The translations under genes and the position numbers were made by a program. The notes beneath the pieces are model-generated. The model was not told where the DNA came from, ran no database searches, and saw only the letters and a program-made list of their open reading frames with translations. Shown piece after piece: positions 38,895 through 48,119 of a stretch of 64,000 nucleotides of DNA (position 1 is its first letter; every line of letters starts with the position of its first letter). Origin of the DNA: Pirellulaceae bacterium (lineage in GTDB: Bacteria; Planctomycetota; Planctomycetia; Pirellulales; Pirellulaceae); assembly GCA_029243025.1 (NCBI GenBank), contig JAQWSU010000010.1:105814-169813 (forward strand), given 5' to 3'.

Positions 38895-39434
38895 TTAGCC
38901 TTCGCTGTCTTCGCCCACGGCAGGAACGACCCAGACTTTCAATTCGGAAGTCACCGAAGCGTGCAGCTGAATATTGACCGTGTAGAGACCAAGCTCTTTG
39001 AGCGGGCCTTCCAACTTGACCTGGTCCGCTGACAGTGTGACTTCTTGAGACTTGAGGGCATCCACGATCTCGGCAGCTCCCACGCTACCATAAAGATGTC
39101 CTTCGTTGTTTGCATTGGCTTCGATCGTGACGCTTTGGCGAGCAATCGTATCAGCTTGGCGTTTGATACCAGCCAGCCGCGCTTGTTCAATTGCTTCTAG
39201 CTTCGCACGATGCTTCTCGACCATTCGCTTGTGATGATCTGTCGCAACGGTAGCGAGCCCTTGGGGTAGCAGGTAATTGTTCGCAAAGCCTGCTTTGACT
39301 TCGACAACGTCACCCTGGCTCCCGAGATGATCGACGGATTGAATCAGCAGGAGTTCAACACCGCCGTTGGGTCCTTGGGGCAATCGCATTTGACGACGGC
39401 TCGACTTCCGTTTTTGAATTTTGGACTGCGGCAT
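38895..39434 (-). CDS. rplI: 50S ribosomal protein L9 with basic N-terminal extension
   Basis: 179 residues. Canonical L9 begins near residue 27 (VELLLIQSVDHLGSQGDVVEVKAGFANNYLLPQGLA). The first 26 residues are an additional Lys/Arg/Gln-rich tail that ordinary L9 lacks. AGGAG lies about 12 nt before the ATG, so the extension appears to be translated. The C-terminal domain (GHLYGSVGAAEIVDAL) is complete. L9 stabilises the L1-stalk base. It is 86 bp after ssb; rpsR, which often separates the two, is missing. Confidence 0.94.
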   Translation of the reverse strand: MPQSKIQKRKSSRRQMRLPQGPNGGVELLLIQSVDHLGSQGDVVEVKAGFANNYLLPQGLATVATDHHKRMVEKHRAKLEAIEQARLAGIKRQADTIARQSVTIEANANNEGHLYGSVGAAEIVDALKSQEVTLSADQVKLEGPLKELGLYTVNIQLHASVTSELKVWVVPAVGEDSEG

Positions 39435-39520
39435 GACGGCTGATATCTCCTGACGAATACTTATTTTTTGCTTTTGAATGTTTCTTGGCGTGAAAAAGGC
39501 TCGCGAACCCGACCGTTGAA

Positions 39521-39955
39521 CTAAAACGGGATGTCATCTTCTGGCGGAGGCGGGCCGCCGGCAGGTGCACTTGCCGGTTGACTAAAATTCGAGGAGGCCT
39601 GCTGTTGAGGCGGACGCGATCCAGCAGGACGGCTTCCCAGCATTTGCATTCGCTCACCAACCACTCGCAACTTCGACCGTTTTTGGCCATCTTGCTCCCA
39701 GGAATCCAACTTCAATCGGCCTTCGATCAAAACGGGGGAACCCTTACTCAAGTATTCTCCCGCAACTTCGGCTTGACGTCCCCAGAGCGTCACATCGACG
39801 AAGGTCGTTTCATCGATCCACTCACCGGACTGATTCTTGCGTCGATCATTGACTGCCAAGCCAACTTCCGTCACCGCCAACCCACTTTGGGTGTAGCGAA
39901 GCTCTACGTCGCGGGTAATATTACCCACCAGGATTACTCGATTAAAGCTTGCCAT
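39521..39955 (-). CDS. ssb: Single-stranded DNA-binding protein
   Basis: 144 residues: an OB fold ([25 protein letters not shown] to about 110), a Pro/Gln/Ser linker, and the acidic tip EDDIPF that recruits repair and replication partners. It binds ssDNA as a tetramer. It is 42 bp from rpsF in the conserved rpsF-ssb arrangement. Confidence 0.96.
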   Translation of the reverse strand: MASFNRVILVGNITRDVELRYTQSGLAVTEVGLAVNDRRKNQSGEWIDETTFVDVTLWGRQAEVAGEYLSKGSPVLIEGRLKLDSWEQDGQKRSKLRVVGERMQMLGSRPAGSRPPQQQASSNFSQPASAPAGGPPPPEDDIPF

Positions 39956-39997
39956 CAGTTGATCCTTATCCTTGGAACGAGCAAAGCTGCCAGAACA

Positions 39998-40453
39998 CTA
40001 CTCTTTCGTCTCCGTGCTTACTGCTCCCTCGGACGAACCATCCGTCGCAGTTTCTGTCGCAGTTTCTGTCGCAGTTTCCTTCGGCGGCCCGGTTACCTCG
40101 GGTTTTGTCGCCGGTGTAGACGTCACTCCCTTGGCATGCTCGACGAACGTATCGACGAGCCGATCATCGATCTTGATGATCAAATTTCGCAAGACATTTT
40201 CATTGAGCTTGCAGGCTCGATTGAGATCGGTCTGCTTCAGACTGTCTATGCGGAAGTAGGTAAGCCAATAGGTACCCTTGCGGTGCCCTTCGATGGAATA
40301 AGCTAACTTTTGCTCACTCCAAAGGCGACTGGCCAACATTTCGCCACCACAATCAGTGACTAACTGATCGATCTGCTTTGCGACGCCACCCGGATCGCGC
40401 GAATACCGGTTGCTGTCGAGCAGAAACATGCCCTCGTACACGTTACTTGCCAA
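39998..40453 (-). CDS. rpsF: 30S ribosomal protein S6 with Thr/Ala/Glu repeat tail
   Basis: 151 residues. S6 core 1-105 (YEGMFLLDSNRY ... KQTDLNRACKLNENVLRNLIIKID), then a roughly 45-residue low-complexity tail that includes three TATE-type units encoded by a 12-bp tandem repeat. S6 normally forms a dimer with S18, whose gene is not in this cluster. The gene follows pth on the same strand. Confidence 0.94.
   Translation of the reverse strand: MASNVYEGMFLLDSNRYSRDPGGVAKQIDQLVTDCGGEMLASRLWSEQKLAYSIEGHRKGTYWLTYFRIDSLKQTDLNRACKLNENVLRNLIIKIDDRLVDTFVEHAKGVTSTPATKPEVTGPPKETATETATETATDGSSEGAVSTETKE
40044..40079. repeat. 12-bp in-frame tandem repeat in rpsF
   Basis: GTCGCAGTTTCT twice, then a third copy with one change at the end. 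It encodes repeated Thr-Ala-Thr-Glu on the minus strand; copy-number change would keep the frame. Confidence 0.85.
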
Positions 40454-40480
40454 CTTGATCTCCTCGTTATTTACGGCCCG

Positions 40481-41044
40481 TTACGAGCCATTGTATTGGT
40501 TCATGCAATGAACCGTGTCGCTGGCGGCCCAATCGAGCACACCTTTTGCAGCACGTTGCACCGCAGCATCCATCATCTGTCGATCTTCATCATGAAACCG
40601 ACCCAGCACGTAGTCAGGCACATTCCAGCCTTCCGGCGGTTGCCCGATTCCAATTCGAAGTCGGCTGAACTCTTCGCTACCGAGTTTTTGAATGATATCC
40701 GCCAGACCTTTTTGGCCGCCCGCCGAGCCTTTGGCTCGAAATCGCAACCGACCAACGTCCAAGTGGAAATCATCGCAAATCACCAGCAAATCTGTTCGTT
40801 CAAGTTTATAAAAATCCAAAGCGGCTCGCACACTCTGTCCACTTCGGTTCATGTAAGTCGTGGGACTCAACAAAACCATTCGCCCAGCGGGGGTGGCAAT
40901 ATCAGTCAACTCCCCTTGAAATTTCCCGCGTACCGGACCAGCCGCATTCTGTTTCGCAACAGCGGCCACCACCTCAAAACCGACATTATGCCGAGTTGCT
41001 CGATATTTCCGGCCAGGATTTCCCAACCCAACCACTAACTTCAT
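40481..41044 (-). CDS. pth: Peptidyl-tRNA hydrolase
   Basis: 187 residues from the ATG at 41044 (MKLVVGLGNPGRKY), the family start and length. An ATG at 41140, 12 nt after the rplY stop, would add 32 residues and is possible. Catalytic His is in RHNVGFEV, substrate Asn in TYMNRSGQSV, and Asp in ICDDFHLDVGRLRFRAKGSAGGQKGL. It recycles peptidyl-tRNA released from stalled ribosomes. The rplY-pth adjacency is widespread. Confidence 0.94.
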   Translation of the reverse strand: MKLVVGLGNPGRKYRATRHNVGFEVVAAVAKQNAAGPVRGKFQGELTDIATPAGRMVLLSPTTYMNRSGQSVRAALDFYKLERTDLLVICDDFHLDVGRLRFRAKGSAGGQKGLADIIQKLGSEEFSRLRIGIGQPPEGWNVPDYVLGRFHDEDRQMMDAAVQRAAKGVLDWAASDTVHCMNQYNGS

Positions 41045-41151
41045 CGGTTTCGATCCAGGCAACGATTCGGGGTTAGCTGTTGCTTTTGTCGCTCGCCAAC
41101 CGCCCAGAATCTGCCAGACCTGAGTCCACCAACGAGCCATTTGTCCCGTGC

Positions 41152-41790
41152 TCAACTATCGCTATCGCCCTCCTCGTCCGATTCCTTCCGTCCGATCACT
41201 TCAGGCTCTGCTCCATCAGCCACCGCTGCTTCTTCTTCCAACTCGGCCGCCGGCTCAACACACTGCACGATCACAACCGTGGAGTCAGCCAGCGCTTCTG
41301 CATCCGCAGGCAGGTCTAAATCGGCTACGGTGATCGTCTGCCCCAGTTCAAGAGAACCGACACTCACATGCAATCGATCTGGAATGCTTTGAACCGAGCA
41401 TTTCAACTGGACTTCATGGAGCAAGTGCTGAATCACTCCCCCGCTCCGGATTCCAGGAGCCTCGCCCCGCAGGTCGATTGCCACGTTTGTCTCCACTTGC
41501 TCGCTCAAACTAACGCGAGTGAAATCAATGTGCAAGATTTCGTTGCCCATTGCATCCCACTGCACATCACGGACTAAAGCATTGTCAGAGACAGCGCCCG
41601 CCAACTTCGTCACTTTGCCGCCGCGACGCAGGAAGATCGACAGTTCACTCGCGCAGAGTGCCAAACTCACTGATTCCTTGCCGTGTCCATACAGGATGGC
41701 CGGAGTTTGACCTTGAGCTCGCATACGTCGAGCTTCTCGGGTGCCGCGAGATTCTCGAATTGAGGCATTCAGTACTTCATTTTCGGACAT
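41152..41790 (-). CDS. rplY: 50S ribosomal protein L25 / Ctc
   Basis: 212 residues from the ATG at 41790 (MSENEVLNASIRES); an ATG at 41814 is also in frame. The 5S-rRNA-binding L25 domain spans 1-95 (GTREARRMRAQGQTPAILYGHGKESVSL) and the TL5/Ctc C-terminal beta domain 96-185. A Glu/Asp/Ser acidic end follows. Two-domain Ctc-type L25 is the general-stress form found in many phyla. Confidence 0.93.
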   Translation of the reverse strand: MSENEVLNASIRESRGTREARRMRAQGQTPAILYGHGKESVSLALCASELSIFLRRGGKVTKLAGAVSDNALVRDVQWDAMGNEILHIDFTRVSLSEQVETNVAIDLRGEAPGIRSGGVIQHLLHEVQLKCSVQSIPDRLHVSVGSLELGQTITVADLDLPADAEALADSTVVIVQCVEPAAELEEEAAVADGAEPEVIGRKESDEEGDSDS

Positions 41791-42176
41791 CGGAGTCTTG
41801 ATTCCTTCGATCATACCGGGTCGTCATCAGACCGTCGCTCTGCCGGGAACTCGTCAACGGACGGTCTAGCGAGCAGACGGGAATCTGGAATTTTCGCAGA
41901 TCAACGGTGAATTACAACCCCGTTTGAGCCCCAGAACGAGGTTGATTGTTCGCAAAACGGGAGCCGATAGACCTTGTCGTCGTTTTGCCACCCTATTACC
42001 CTTGGTGCAACCGGTATTGCTTCCCAACTCTCCGCAGAATGCCCCCGGCCTCTCGGTAGTTGGCCTCTCGGTAGTTGACCTCGGGGGCTTTGACTGTGAT
42101 TTTGTGAGGCGTCCGGCGATCAAAATTTGAATTCCCCTTTCACAGGGACGCAAATCGGCCCACGGTAGGATTTGAG
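41791..42176. other. Intergenic region upstream of groES
   Basis: 386 bp. It contains an imperfect GC-rich stem: GCCCCCG at 42041-42047 pairs with CGGGGGC at 42082-42088. The loop includes a 15-bp tandem repeat. A second 8-bp inverted pair (AGACCGTC / GACGGTCT) lies at 41829-41867. These could be promoter or terminator elements of the divergent rplY and groES genes. No gene seen. Confidence 0.5.
42047..42076. repeat. 15-bp exact tandem repeat inside a stem-loop
   Basis: GGCCTCTCGGTAGTT occurs twice head to tail, flanked by the complementary GCCCCCG / CGGGGGC arms, about 100 bp before groES. Confidence 0.8.
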
Positions 42177-42515
42177 ATGGCGAAGGCGAGCAAGAAGAAG
42201 AAAAACGTTTTCGAGTATGTTGAGCCCATCGGGGCGAGGATCTTGGTCCGAAAAGACGAGCCCAAGCGGGAGACCAAAGGGGGAATCGCCTTGCCGGACC
42301 AAGCTGAAATCCCCACGATTACAGGACGAATCGTAACCATTTCGGCTCGAGTGGAAAATGATGAGGACGTTCCACTGCGGCAGTATGACAGGATTCTGTT
42401 TCACCCCAAAAATGCCATTCCAGTCGACTTCGAACCTGACAATCAACTATTTGTCGTTCCTGTCGAAGATGTGGTGGCCGTTTTCCGCCGCGACGAGGTT
42501 GGTCCCGAATCCTAA
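42177..42515 (+). CDS. groES: GroES-like co-chaperonin, not adjacent to groEL
   Basis: 112 residues. After a Lys-rich start the Cpn10 fold is clear: VEPIGARILVRKDEPKRETKGGIALPD with the GroEL-binding mobile loop (GGIALP), then QYDRILFHPKNAIPVD and FVVPVEDVVAVF. It is a little longer than the usual 95-100 residues and is not followed by groEL; the next gene is prs on the other strand. It may be one of several GroES copies. AGGA lies about 8 nt before the ATG. Confidence 0.88.
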   Translation: MAKASKKKKNVFEYVEPIGARILVRKDEPKRETKGGIALPDQAEIPTITGRIVTISARVENDEDVPLRQYDRILFHPKNAIPVDFEPDNQLFVVPVEDVVAVFRRDEVGPES

Positions 42516-42657
42516 AAAACGATTCGGTCTCAGCAACCAATGGCTGGCCCCACGCCCAAACTCCGGCGAAATCACCGAATTATCGCACCGTTAGCGGAGA
42601 CGGTCTCGCCAGTTTCAACGGCCGCCCAGATTCAAGATCGAGGTTCAGCACGGCGAC

Positions 42658-43626
42658 TTACTTTCCTGGCGTAACACCGGCGACACGAAAAATCTCACTG
42701 ATCGACTCATCGTGGTGAATTCGTTTAATTGCCTCGCCCAGCAGGGCAGCCACGCTGAGCGTTTCGATCTTGGGAATCGCCTGTTCTGTCGTCAACGGAA
42801 TCGTGTCGGTCAAAACAATTTTCTTAATCGGGGCATCTCTGAGTCTCGAAACGGCTTCTCCGGCAAGCACCCCATGAGTTGCTGCCACGTAGACTTCGCT
42901 GGCGCCCGCTTCGTCGACCATCCGCGCGGCACCACAAATGGAACCGGCCGTGCTGATCATGTCGTCAAACATCAAAGCCACCCGACCATCGATCGGACCA
43001 CCGATAATATTGGCTTGTCGCGTTTCGGAAGGACTACTGCGGCGTTTGTCTACGATTGCGATTTGACCGCCGAGCCGTTTGGAATGACCGACAGCCCGTT
43101 TGATACTGCCTTCATCCGGACTGACAATGACGATGTCATCAGGCTTCAAGCCCATGTCGAGGAAGAACCCATTGAGCACGGGTGCTGCGTAGAGATGGTC
43201 GACCGGAACATCAAAAAACCCCTGAATTTGGGCCGCATGCAGGTCCATGGTCAGCGCTCGATCGGCTCCCGCACGCGTAATCAGGTTTGCCACTAGCTTG
43301 GCCGTGATCGGAACGCGTCCTTCATCCTTACGATCTTGGCGAGCATAGCCAAAATAGGGCAATACGGCCGTGATTCTTGCCGCACTCGCCCGTTTGCAAC
43401 TGTCGATCATGATCAACAGTTCGATGAGATTCTTATTGACAGGCGGACAAGTCGACTGAATCAGGAACACATCGCGACCACGAACGTCTTCCTCGATCTT
43501 GCAGGAGATTTCGCCATCAGGAAAATCACTCAAGGCGATATTTCCCGGGCTGAGATTGAGAAAAGTACAGATTCGATCGGCAAGCGGCCGATTCGCCCGA
43601 CCGCTAAAGATTTTCAGTCCACGCAT
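42658..43626 (-). CDS. prs: Ribose-phosphate pyrophosphokinase (PRPP synthetase)
   Basis: 322 residues from the ATG at 43626 (MRGLKIFSGRANRPLA). Motifs: DFPDGEISCKIEEDVRGRDVFLIQS, DLHAAQIQGFFDVPVDHLYAAP (PP-binding and flexible loop), and the PRPP motif VALMFDDMISTAGSI. It makes PRPP from ribose 5-phosphate and ATP for nucleotide, His and Trp synthesis. It is on the same strand as the uridylyltransferase gene 140 bp upstream, the common prs-glmU pairing. Confidence 0.96.
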   Translation of the reverse strand: MRGLKIFSGRANRPLADRICTFLNLSPGNIALSDFPDGEISCKIEEDVRGRDVFLIQSTCPPVNKNLIELLIMIDSCKRASAARITAVLPYFGYARQDRKDEGRVPITAKLVANLITRAGADRALTMDLHAAQIQGFFDVPVDHLYAAPVLNGFFLDMGLKPDDIVIVSPDEGSIKRAVGHSKRLGGQIAIVDKRRSSPSETRQANIIGGPIDGRVALMFDDMISTAGSICGAARMVDEAGASEVYVAATHGVLAGEAVSRLRDAPIKKIVLTDTIPLTTEQAIPKIETLSVAALLGEAIKRIHHDESISEIFRVAGVTPGK

Positions 43627-43766
43627 AAGACTCTGCAGGTCGCCTCGGTGATGACGCAGGCTGCCGAAGTGGGCTGCCCCCGAATGAACGGACAAGGGAT
43701 TTCGACAAAGCGATGCTCCTGATCGCTGCCAGCCCGGAAAACCAAGTTACGTCCGAGCGATGCCGA

Positions 43767-44513
43767 TCATAGCACATGGGACCGTTTTAATTCATCTTCA
43801 ACGACACGCAAGTCCTGCATATTGTTCACACTCAACGCCTCACAAGGCTTCAACACGGGCGACGCCTTGACGACTTTGCCGGCAGCCTGCAGAATTCCCG
43901 GGCAATCGGTGATGTAATACTCCCCTTGGCGATTATCATTTTTGAGTTCTCGCAAGGAACTGAGCAATGACTTGCAGTCGAAAATGTAGGTGCTCATATT
44001 GACTTCCTGAATCGCTCGCTCATCCTCCGAGGCATCTTTTTCTTCCACGATCGCCCTAAATTCGCCATCCCGATCACGAACAATCCGTCCCAGGCCTGTC
44101 GGATCCTCCTTGATCAGCGTTCCCAAAATACAAGCAGGACGTTCGGCTTCGTATTCCTCCAGCAACTGCCGCAAGGAAGAAGCCTGAGTCATCGGAGAAT
44201 CCCCCGTCAAGACAAGGACTGGACCGTCATGACCCTCCAACAACGGCATGCACATTTTCACCGCGTGCCCGGTCCCCAATTGCTCGGTTTGTTCGGCAAA
44301 TCGAACCGACCCACGCTCTCCCAACGTTTGCTTGACATCCTCACCCCGATAGCCGACAACGACGATCGATTCATCGACACCCGCATCCGACAGCGCATCC
44401 AAGACATACTCCACCAGCGATCGCCCAGCAGCCTTGACCAGCACTTTCGGCAAGTCCGATTCCATACGCGTGCCTTTACCGGCAGCCAAAACAACAGCAA
44501 TGGGATGAGTCAT
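43767..44513 (-). CDS. GlmU-type nucleotidyltransferase lacking the acetyltransferase domain
   Basis: 248 residues. VLAAGKGTRMESDLPKVLVK (about 8-27) is the sugar-nucleotide pyrophosphorylase signature, EQLGTGHAVKMCMP (about 78-91) the uracil-binding region, LTGDSPM the Mg-binding Asp, and VNMSTYIFD and EYYITDCPGIL follow as in GlmU. GlmU is normally about 450 residues with a left-handed beta-helix acetyltransferase domain; here the protein stops at the domain boundary. It therefore likely makes UDP-GlcNAc but relies on a separate acetyltransferase, or uses another sugar phosphate. Confidence 0.85.
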   Translation of the reverse strand: MTHPIAVVLAAGKGTRMESDLPKVLVKAAGRSLVEYVLDALSDAGVDESIVVVGYRGEDVKQTLGERGSVRFAEQTEQLGTGHAVKMCMPLLEGHDGPVLVLTGDSPMTQASSLRQLLEEYEAERPACILGTLIKEDPTGLGRIVRDRDGEFRAIVEEKDASEDERAIQEVNMSTYIFDCKSLLSSLRELKNDNRQGEYYITDCPGILQAAGKVVKASPVLKPCEALSVNNMQDLRVVEDELKRSHVL

Positions 44514-44843
44514 CAGTTCCTCAGACCTTTCTTGGGCCGCTCCCGGACAACGCCCGAGGGAGGCGGATTAGCAGTTCAAAGCGAAATCGGTGGCAAACCG
44601 ACTCTTTTTTTCGCCCGATTGATGAAAACATAGCATGTTAGGAGGATTTACGCCTGAATTCTCCCGCATTCTGGATCGCCCGCCGAGTGATCACGGCCCA
44701 TGCGTTGACAATAAAAATAGCCAAGTCCTAAAATAGCGAGTTTTCCCCTCCGGAAAATCGACGTCCCGGACGCCGGCGTGAGCCCCCTGCGGCCCGGCCA
44801 GCGGTGGGGAAGTCGGCCAGGTTGTACCGGGAGCGTTCTTGCC
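44514..44843. other. GC-rich leader region upstream of argB
   Basis: 330 bp between divergent genes. The last 100 bp before argB are strongly GC-rich with self-complementary blocks (ACGCCGGCGT palindrome near 44770; CCCC-GGGG pairing about 44782-44810). This could be a structured 5' leader, or simply the N-terminus if a GTG at 44778 is used. Nothing else recognised. Confidence 0.4.
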
Positions 44844-45734
44844 TTGAAAGAAGCCATCCAGAAAGCTGACGTTCTGATCGAAGCACTCGCCTGGATTCGA
44901 AGATTCCGCGACAAGATTACGGTCATCAAGCTGGGCGGCAGCGTGATGGAAGACCCCGATGCACTGCGTCATGTGCTTTTGGATCTGGTCTTCATGGAAA
45001 CGGTTGGCATGCGTCCTGTCGTGGTACATGGAGGAGGAGCAGCCATTTCGAGGGCGATGGATGCCGCCGGCATCGAACCTCACTTCATCCAGGGCCGTCG
45101 CTACACCGATGATGCGACACTCGCCATTGTGAAGCGAGTCCTCGCAGAAGAAACAAACACCAATCTGGCAGCACAAATTGTCGAACTGGGTGGTTGTGCT
45201 ACCAACCTCAACCACCAAACAACCAACGTTCTGTTCGGCGAACGCATCAAGTTACCCGCGGCAGATGGAGAAATGATTGACCTCGGCCAGGTGGGACGAG
45301 TCACGCAAGTTGACTGCGACACCATTATTGACCTCTGCCATCAAGGTCACATTCCCGTCATCCCATCCATGTGTCAAGAAACAGAAACAGGAAAGCTGCT
45401 GAACGTCAACGCGGACACAGCCGCAACCACCGTTGCCCAGATGTTGAGCGCCGAAAAACTAGTTTACCTGAGTGATGTAAATGGAGTACGAAGGGACAAA
45501 GACGATCCGAACACCCATTTACATTCACTGCGAGCGAGCGAAGCAAGGCAGATGATCGAGAACGGCAGCATCGCGAGCGGCATGATCCCGAAAGTAGAAG
45601 CCTGCCTCGAGACCTTGGAGAAAGGAGTCAAGAAAGTGCATATCGTCGATGGAGGGCTACGTCATTCGCTGTTGCTGGAAGTCTATACGACAAGCGGCGT
45701 CGGCACAGAAATCGTACATGATCGGCCCCGTTAA
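44844..45734 (+). CDS. argB: Acetylglutamate kinase
   Basis: 296 residues from the TTG at 44844, chosen because [14 protein letters not shown] then fits the family N-terminus and length; GGGAG is about 12 nt upstream. A GTG at 44778 would add 22 Gly/Arg-rich residues. Motifs: VIKLGGSVM (ATP), [14 protein letters not shown] (acetylglutamate) and [15 protein letters not shown]. It phosphorylates N-acetylglutamate, step two of arginine synthesis. First of the argB-argD-argF run. Confidence 0.93.
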   Translation: MKEAIQKADVLIEALAWIRRFRDKITVIKLGGSVMEDPDALRHVLLDLVFMETVGMRPVVVHGGGAAISRAMDAAGIEPHFIQGRRYTDDATLAIVKRVLAEETNTNLAAQIVELGGCATNLNHQTTNVLFGERIKLPAADGEMIDLGQVGRVTQVDCDTIIDLCHQGHIPVIPSMCQETETGKLLNVNADTAATTVAQMLSAEKLVYLSDVNGVRRDKDDPNTHLHSLRASEARQMIENGSIASGMIPKVEACLETLEKGVKKVHIVDGGLRHSLLLEVYTTSGVGTEIVHDRPR

Positions 45735-45863
45735 AGGCACCCAAGCACGGCATTCCACATTCCACGAAAGGCGAACCCTGGCAGCCTTTCAGCTGTCTTC
45801 CGTGTTCTCTGGAGTCCGTCACGGATTCCATCCATTCCTATACTTAACGAGCAGAACGACGCG

Positions 45864-47072
45864 ATGAGTACCGACACCACACTCAGCTCCAACGAAACAG
45901 TTGATCTGTTTAAGAAATACGTCATACCGAACTACGGTCGCTATCCGGTCAGTCTTGTTCGGGGCGAAGGCTCCTATGTCTGGGATAGTGAAGGCAAACG
46001 CTATCTGGACCTATTTCCGGGCTGGGGCTGTAACCTTCTTGGACATTGCCCGGCCGAGGTGGTATCCGCCGTCCAGGAACAGGTCGCAACGCTGATTCAT
46101 GTGCCCAACAGTTGGCATGTCGAGTCACAAGGACGATGGGCTCAACTGCTCTCAGAACGCAGCTTTAAAGGCCAAGCGTTCTTCTGTAATTCCGGCACCG
46201 AAGCCAATGAAGCAGCCATTAAACTCGCAAGACTCCACACCGCGCCCGAATGTTACAAGATCATCACCTTTGAAGGGGGCTTTCATGGACGAACTTTGGG
46301 TGCAACGGCTGCGACAGCTCAACCGAAATATCACGAAGGCCTTGGCCCGCTCATGGCCGGTTTTGTTTATGCTCCCTATGGCGACTTAGAGGCGGTTCGC
46401 AGTCGCATCGATAGCCAAACATGCGCGATCATGGTCGAACCCATTCAGGGAGAAGGGGGAATCCGGATACCATCGGCAGAATTTTTGCAGGGCTTGCGAG
46501 AGCTTGCGAATGAACACCAGCTACTATTAATTTTCGACGAAGTACAGAGCGGATGCGGCCGCACGGGAGAATGGTTCGCCTACCAACACTTCGGCGTGAC
46601 CCCCGACATCATGACGCTTGCCAAATCGTTATGTGGCGGTGTTTCGGGTGGGGCCATGATGACCACACCAGAAATCGCGCCTAGCCTGCGTCCCGGAATG
46701 CACGCAGCAACTTTTGGCGGAAACCCGATCGCAGCTCGGGCCGGCATCGCAACCATTGAGATCATCGAACGAGACAATCTTTTGGAACATGGAAAAGCCA
46801 TGGGCGAATTATTTCGCCAGCGGCTTGAACAGCTCGCAGCGGAATGCGATTTGGTCCAGGAGATTCGCGTCCAGGGAATGATGATCGGTATCGAACTCTC
46901 GACCGAGGGCGCCCCGATCGTGCAGGCCTGCTTGGATCACAATCTGCTCGTAAATTGCACCCAATCAACCGTCATCCGTTTGCTTCCAGCACTTAACGTT
47001 ACCGCCGAACAAGTGAATACGGGAATCGACATCCTATCCGATGTGCTCAAGAATCACGATTCCCAAGCCTAG
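45864..47072 (+). CDS. argD: Acetylornithine aminotransferase
   Basis: 402 residues. Typical class III aminotransferase motifs: [36 protein letters not shown] (PLP phosphate), [31 protein letters not shown], and PLP Lys in TLAKSLCGG. The substrate could also be succinyldiaminopimelate, as in E. coli ArgD. Position between argB and argF supports acetylornithine as the substrate. Confidence 0.94.
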   Translation: MSTDTTLSSNETVDLFKKYVIPNYGRYPVSLVRGEGSYVWDSEGKRYLDLFPGWGCNLLGHCPAEVVSAVQEQVATLIHVPNSWHVESQGRWAQLLSERSFKGQAFFCNSGTEANEAAIKLARLHTAPECYKIITFEGGFHGRTLGATAATAQPKYHEGLGPLMAGFVYAPYGDLEAVRSRIDSQTCAIMVEPIQGEGGIRIPSAEFLQGLRELANEHQLLLIFDEVQSGCGRTGEWFAYQHFGVTPDIMTLAKSLCGGVSGGAMMTTPEIAPSLRPGMHAATFGGNPIAARAGIATIEIIERDNLLEHGKAMGELFRQRLEQLAAECDLVQEIRVQGMMIGIELSTEGAPIVQACLDHNLLVNCTQSTVIRLLPALNVTAEQVNTGIDILSDVLKNHDSQA

Positions 47073-47146
47073 CAGAAAGACTCGTGCCGCGGCCAAATTC
47101 ACCTCGCTGCTCAAATCGAGTCCATGTTACGACTGAGGTATTCGAT

Positions 47147-48067
47147 ATGCGTCATCTACTGACAATCAATGATTTAACGTCGAATGAAATCGAAGAGATC
47201 CTTTCGATCGCAACCGATTTGAAACGGCGATATGAAAGGGGAGAGCGCCCACCGGAACTAGCGGGACGGGTGCTCGGACTTTTGTTTTCGAAACCGTCAC
47301 TGCGTACCCGCGTCAGCTTCGAAGCCGGCATGACGCATCTCGGTGGAACCAGTTTGTATCTCGGACAGGATGTCGGCTGGGGGACACGCGAATCGATTGC
47401 TGATTTCGCCAAGGTCATCAGCCAATATGTCGACGTAATCGTCTGTCGAACTCACGGACATGAAATGGTCGTCGAACTAGCGAAACACAGCGATTGCCCA
47501 GTCATCAATGGATTGACCGATCAGTCTCATCCATGCCAAGCTCTCGCCGACGTGATGACGCTGCGCGAACTAAAAGGACAAAACGGCTCCAAGAAGCTCA
47601 CCTTCGTCGGAGATGCTAATAACGTATCACGTAGTTTGGCTTTGGCTTGTACGAAACTTGGCATTTCCTTCGCGATCGCAGCCCCCAGCAGCTACCAATT
47701 CAATTCCTCGCTGCTCGATTCGCTGCAAAAAATGAACAGCAAGGTCGAAATTACACAGACAGACGATCCGCGGGTCGCCTTGAAAGACGCCTCTGCGGTG
47801 TATACCGACGTCTGGTCGAGCATGGGCTTCGAGAACGAAACCGAAACTCGCAAGAAAGATTTCGCCAACTACCAAGTTAACGCGCGGATGATGGAATTCG
47901 CACCTAGCGACGCAGTGTTTATGCACTGTTTGCCAGCACACCGTGGTGAAGAAGTTTCGGCAGAAGTGATTGATGGCCCTCAAAGCGTCATCGTCAAACA
48001 GGCAGCCAATCGGATGCATGTGCAAAAAGGTCTACTGCTGTGGTTGATCAAGAAATCGCAAGCTTGA
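47147..48067 (+). CDS. argF: Ornithine carbamoyltransferase
   Basis: 306 residues from the ATG at 47147, with GAGG nine nt upstream; the frame is open further back but adds non-family sequence. The carbamoyl-phosphate motif is SKPSLRTRVSFE (SLRTR instead of the commoner STRTR). HGHEMVVELA, DQSHPCQALAD and the ornithine-side HCLPAHRGEEVS are all present. HCLP and the overall pattern argue for ornithine over N-acetyl- or N-succinylornithine, but the Ser-Leu change in the loop is worth noting. Confidence 0.93.
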   Translation: MRHLLTINDLTSNEIEEILSIATDLKRRYERGERPPELAGRVLGLLFSKPSLRTRVSFEAGMTHLGGTSLYLGQDVGWGTRESIADFAKVISQYVDVIVCRTHGHEMVVELAKHSDCPVINGLTDQSHPCQALADVMTLRELKGQNGSKKLTFVGDANNVSRSLALACTKLGISFAIAAPSSYQFNSSLLDSLQKMNSKVEITQTDDPRVALKDASAVYTDVWSSMGFENETETRKKDFANYQVNARMMEFAPSDAVFMHCLPAHRGEEVSAEVIDGPQSVIVKQAANRMHVQKGLLLWLIKKSQA

Positions 48068-48119
48068 TTTCGATCGATAACCTCACGCCAGATCACAGAA
48101 CTAAGAAGGAACCGATTGA

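Noticed and set aside
44778..44843. GTG at 44778 as the start of argB
   Set aside because: It adds 22 Gly/Arg/Pro-rich residues outside the normal family length. The TTG at 44844 gives the expected N-terminus. Not excluded.
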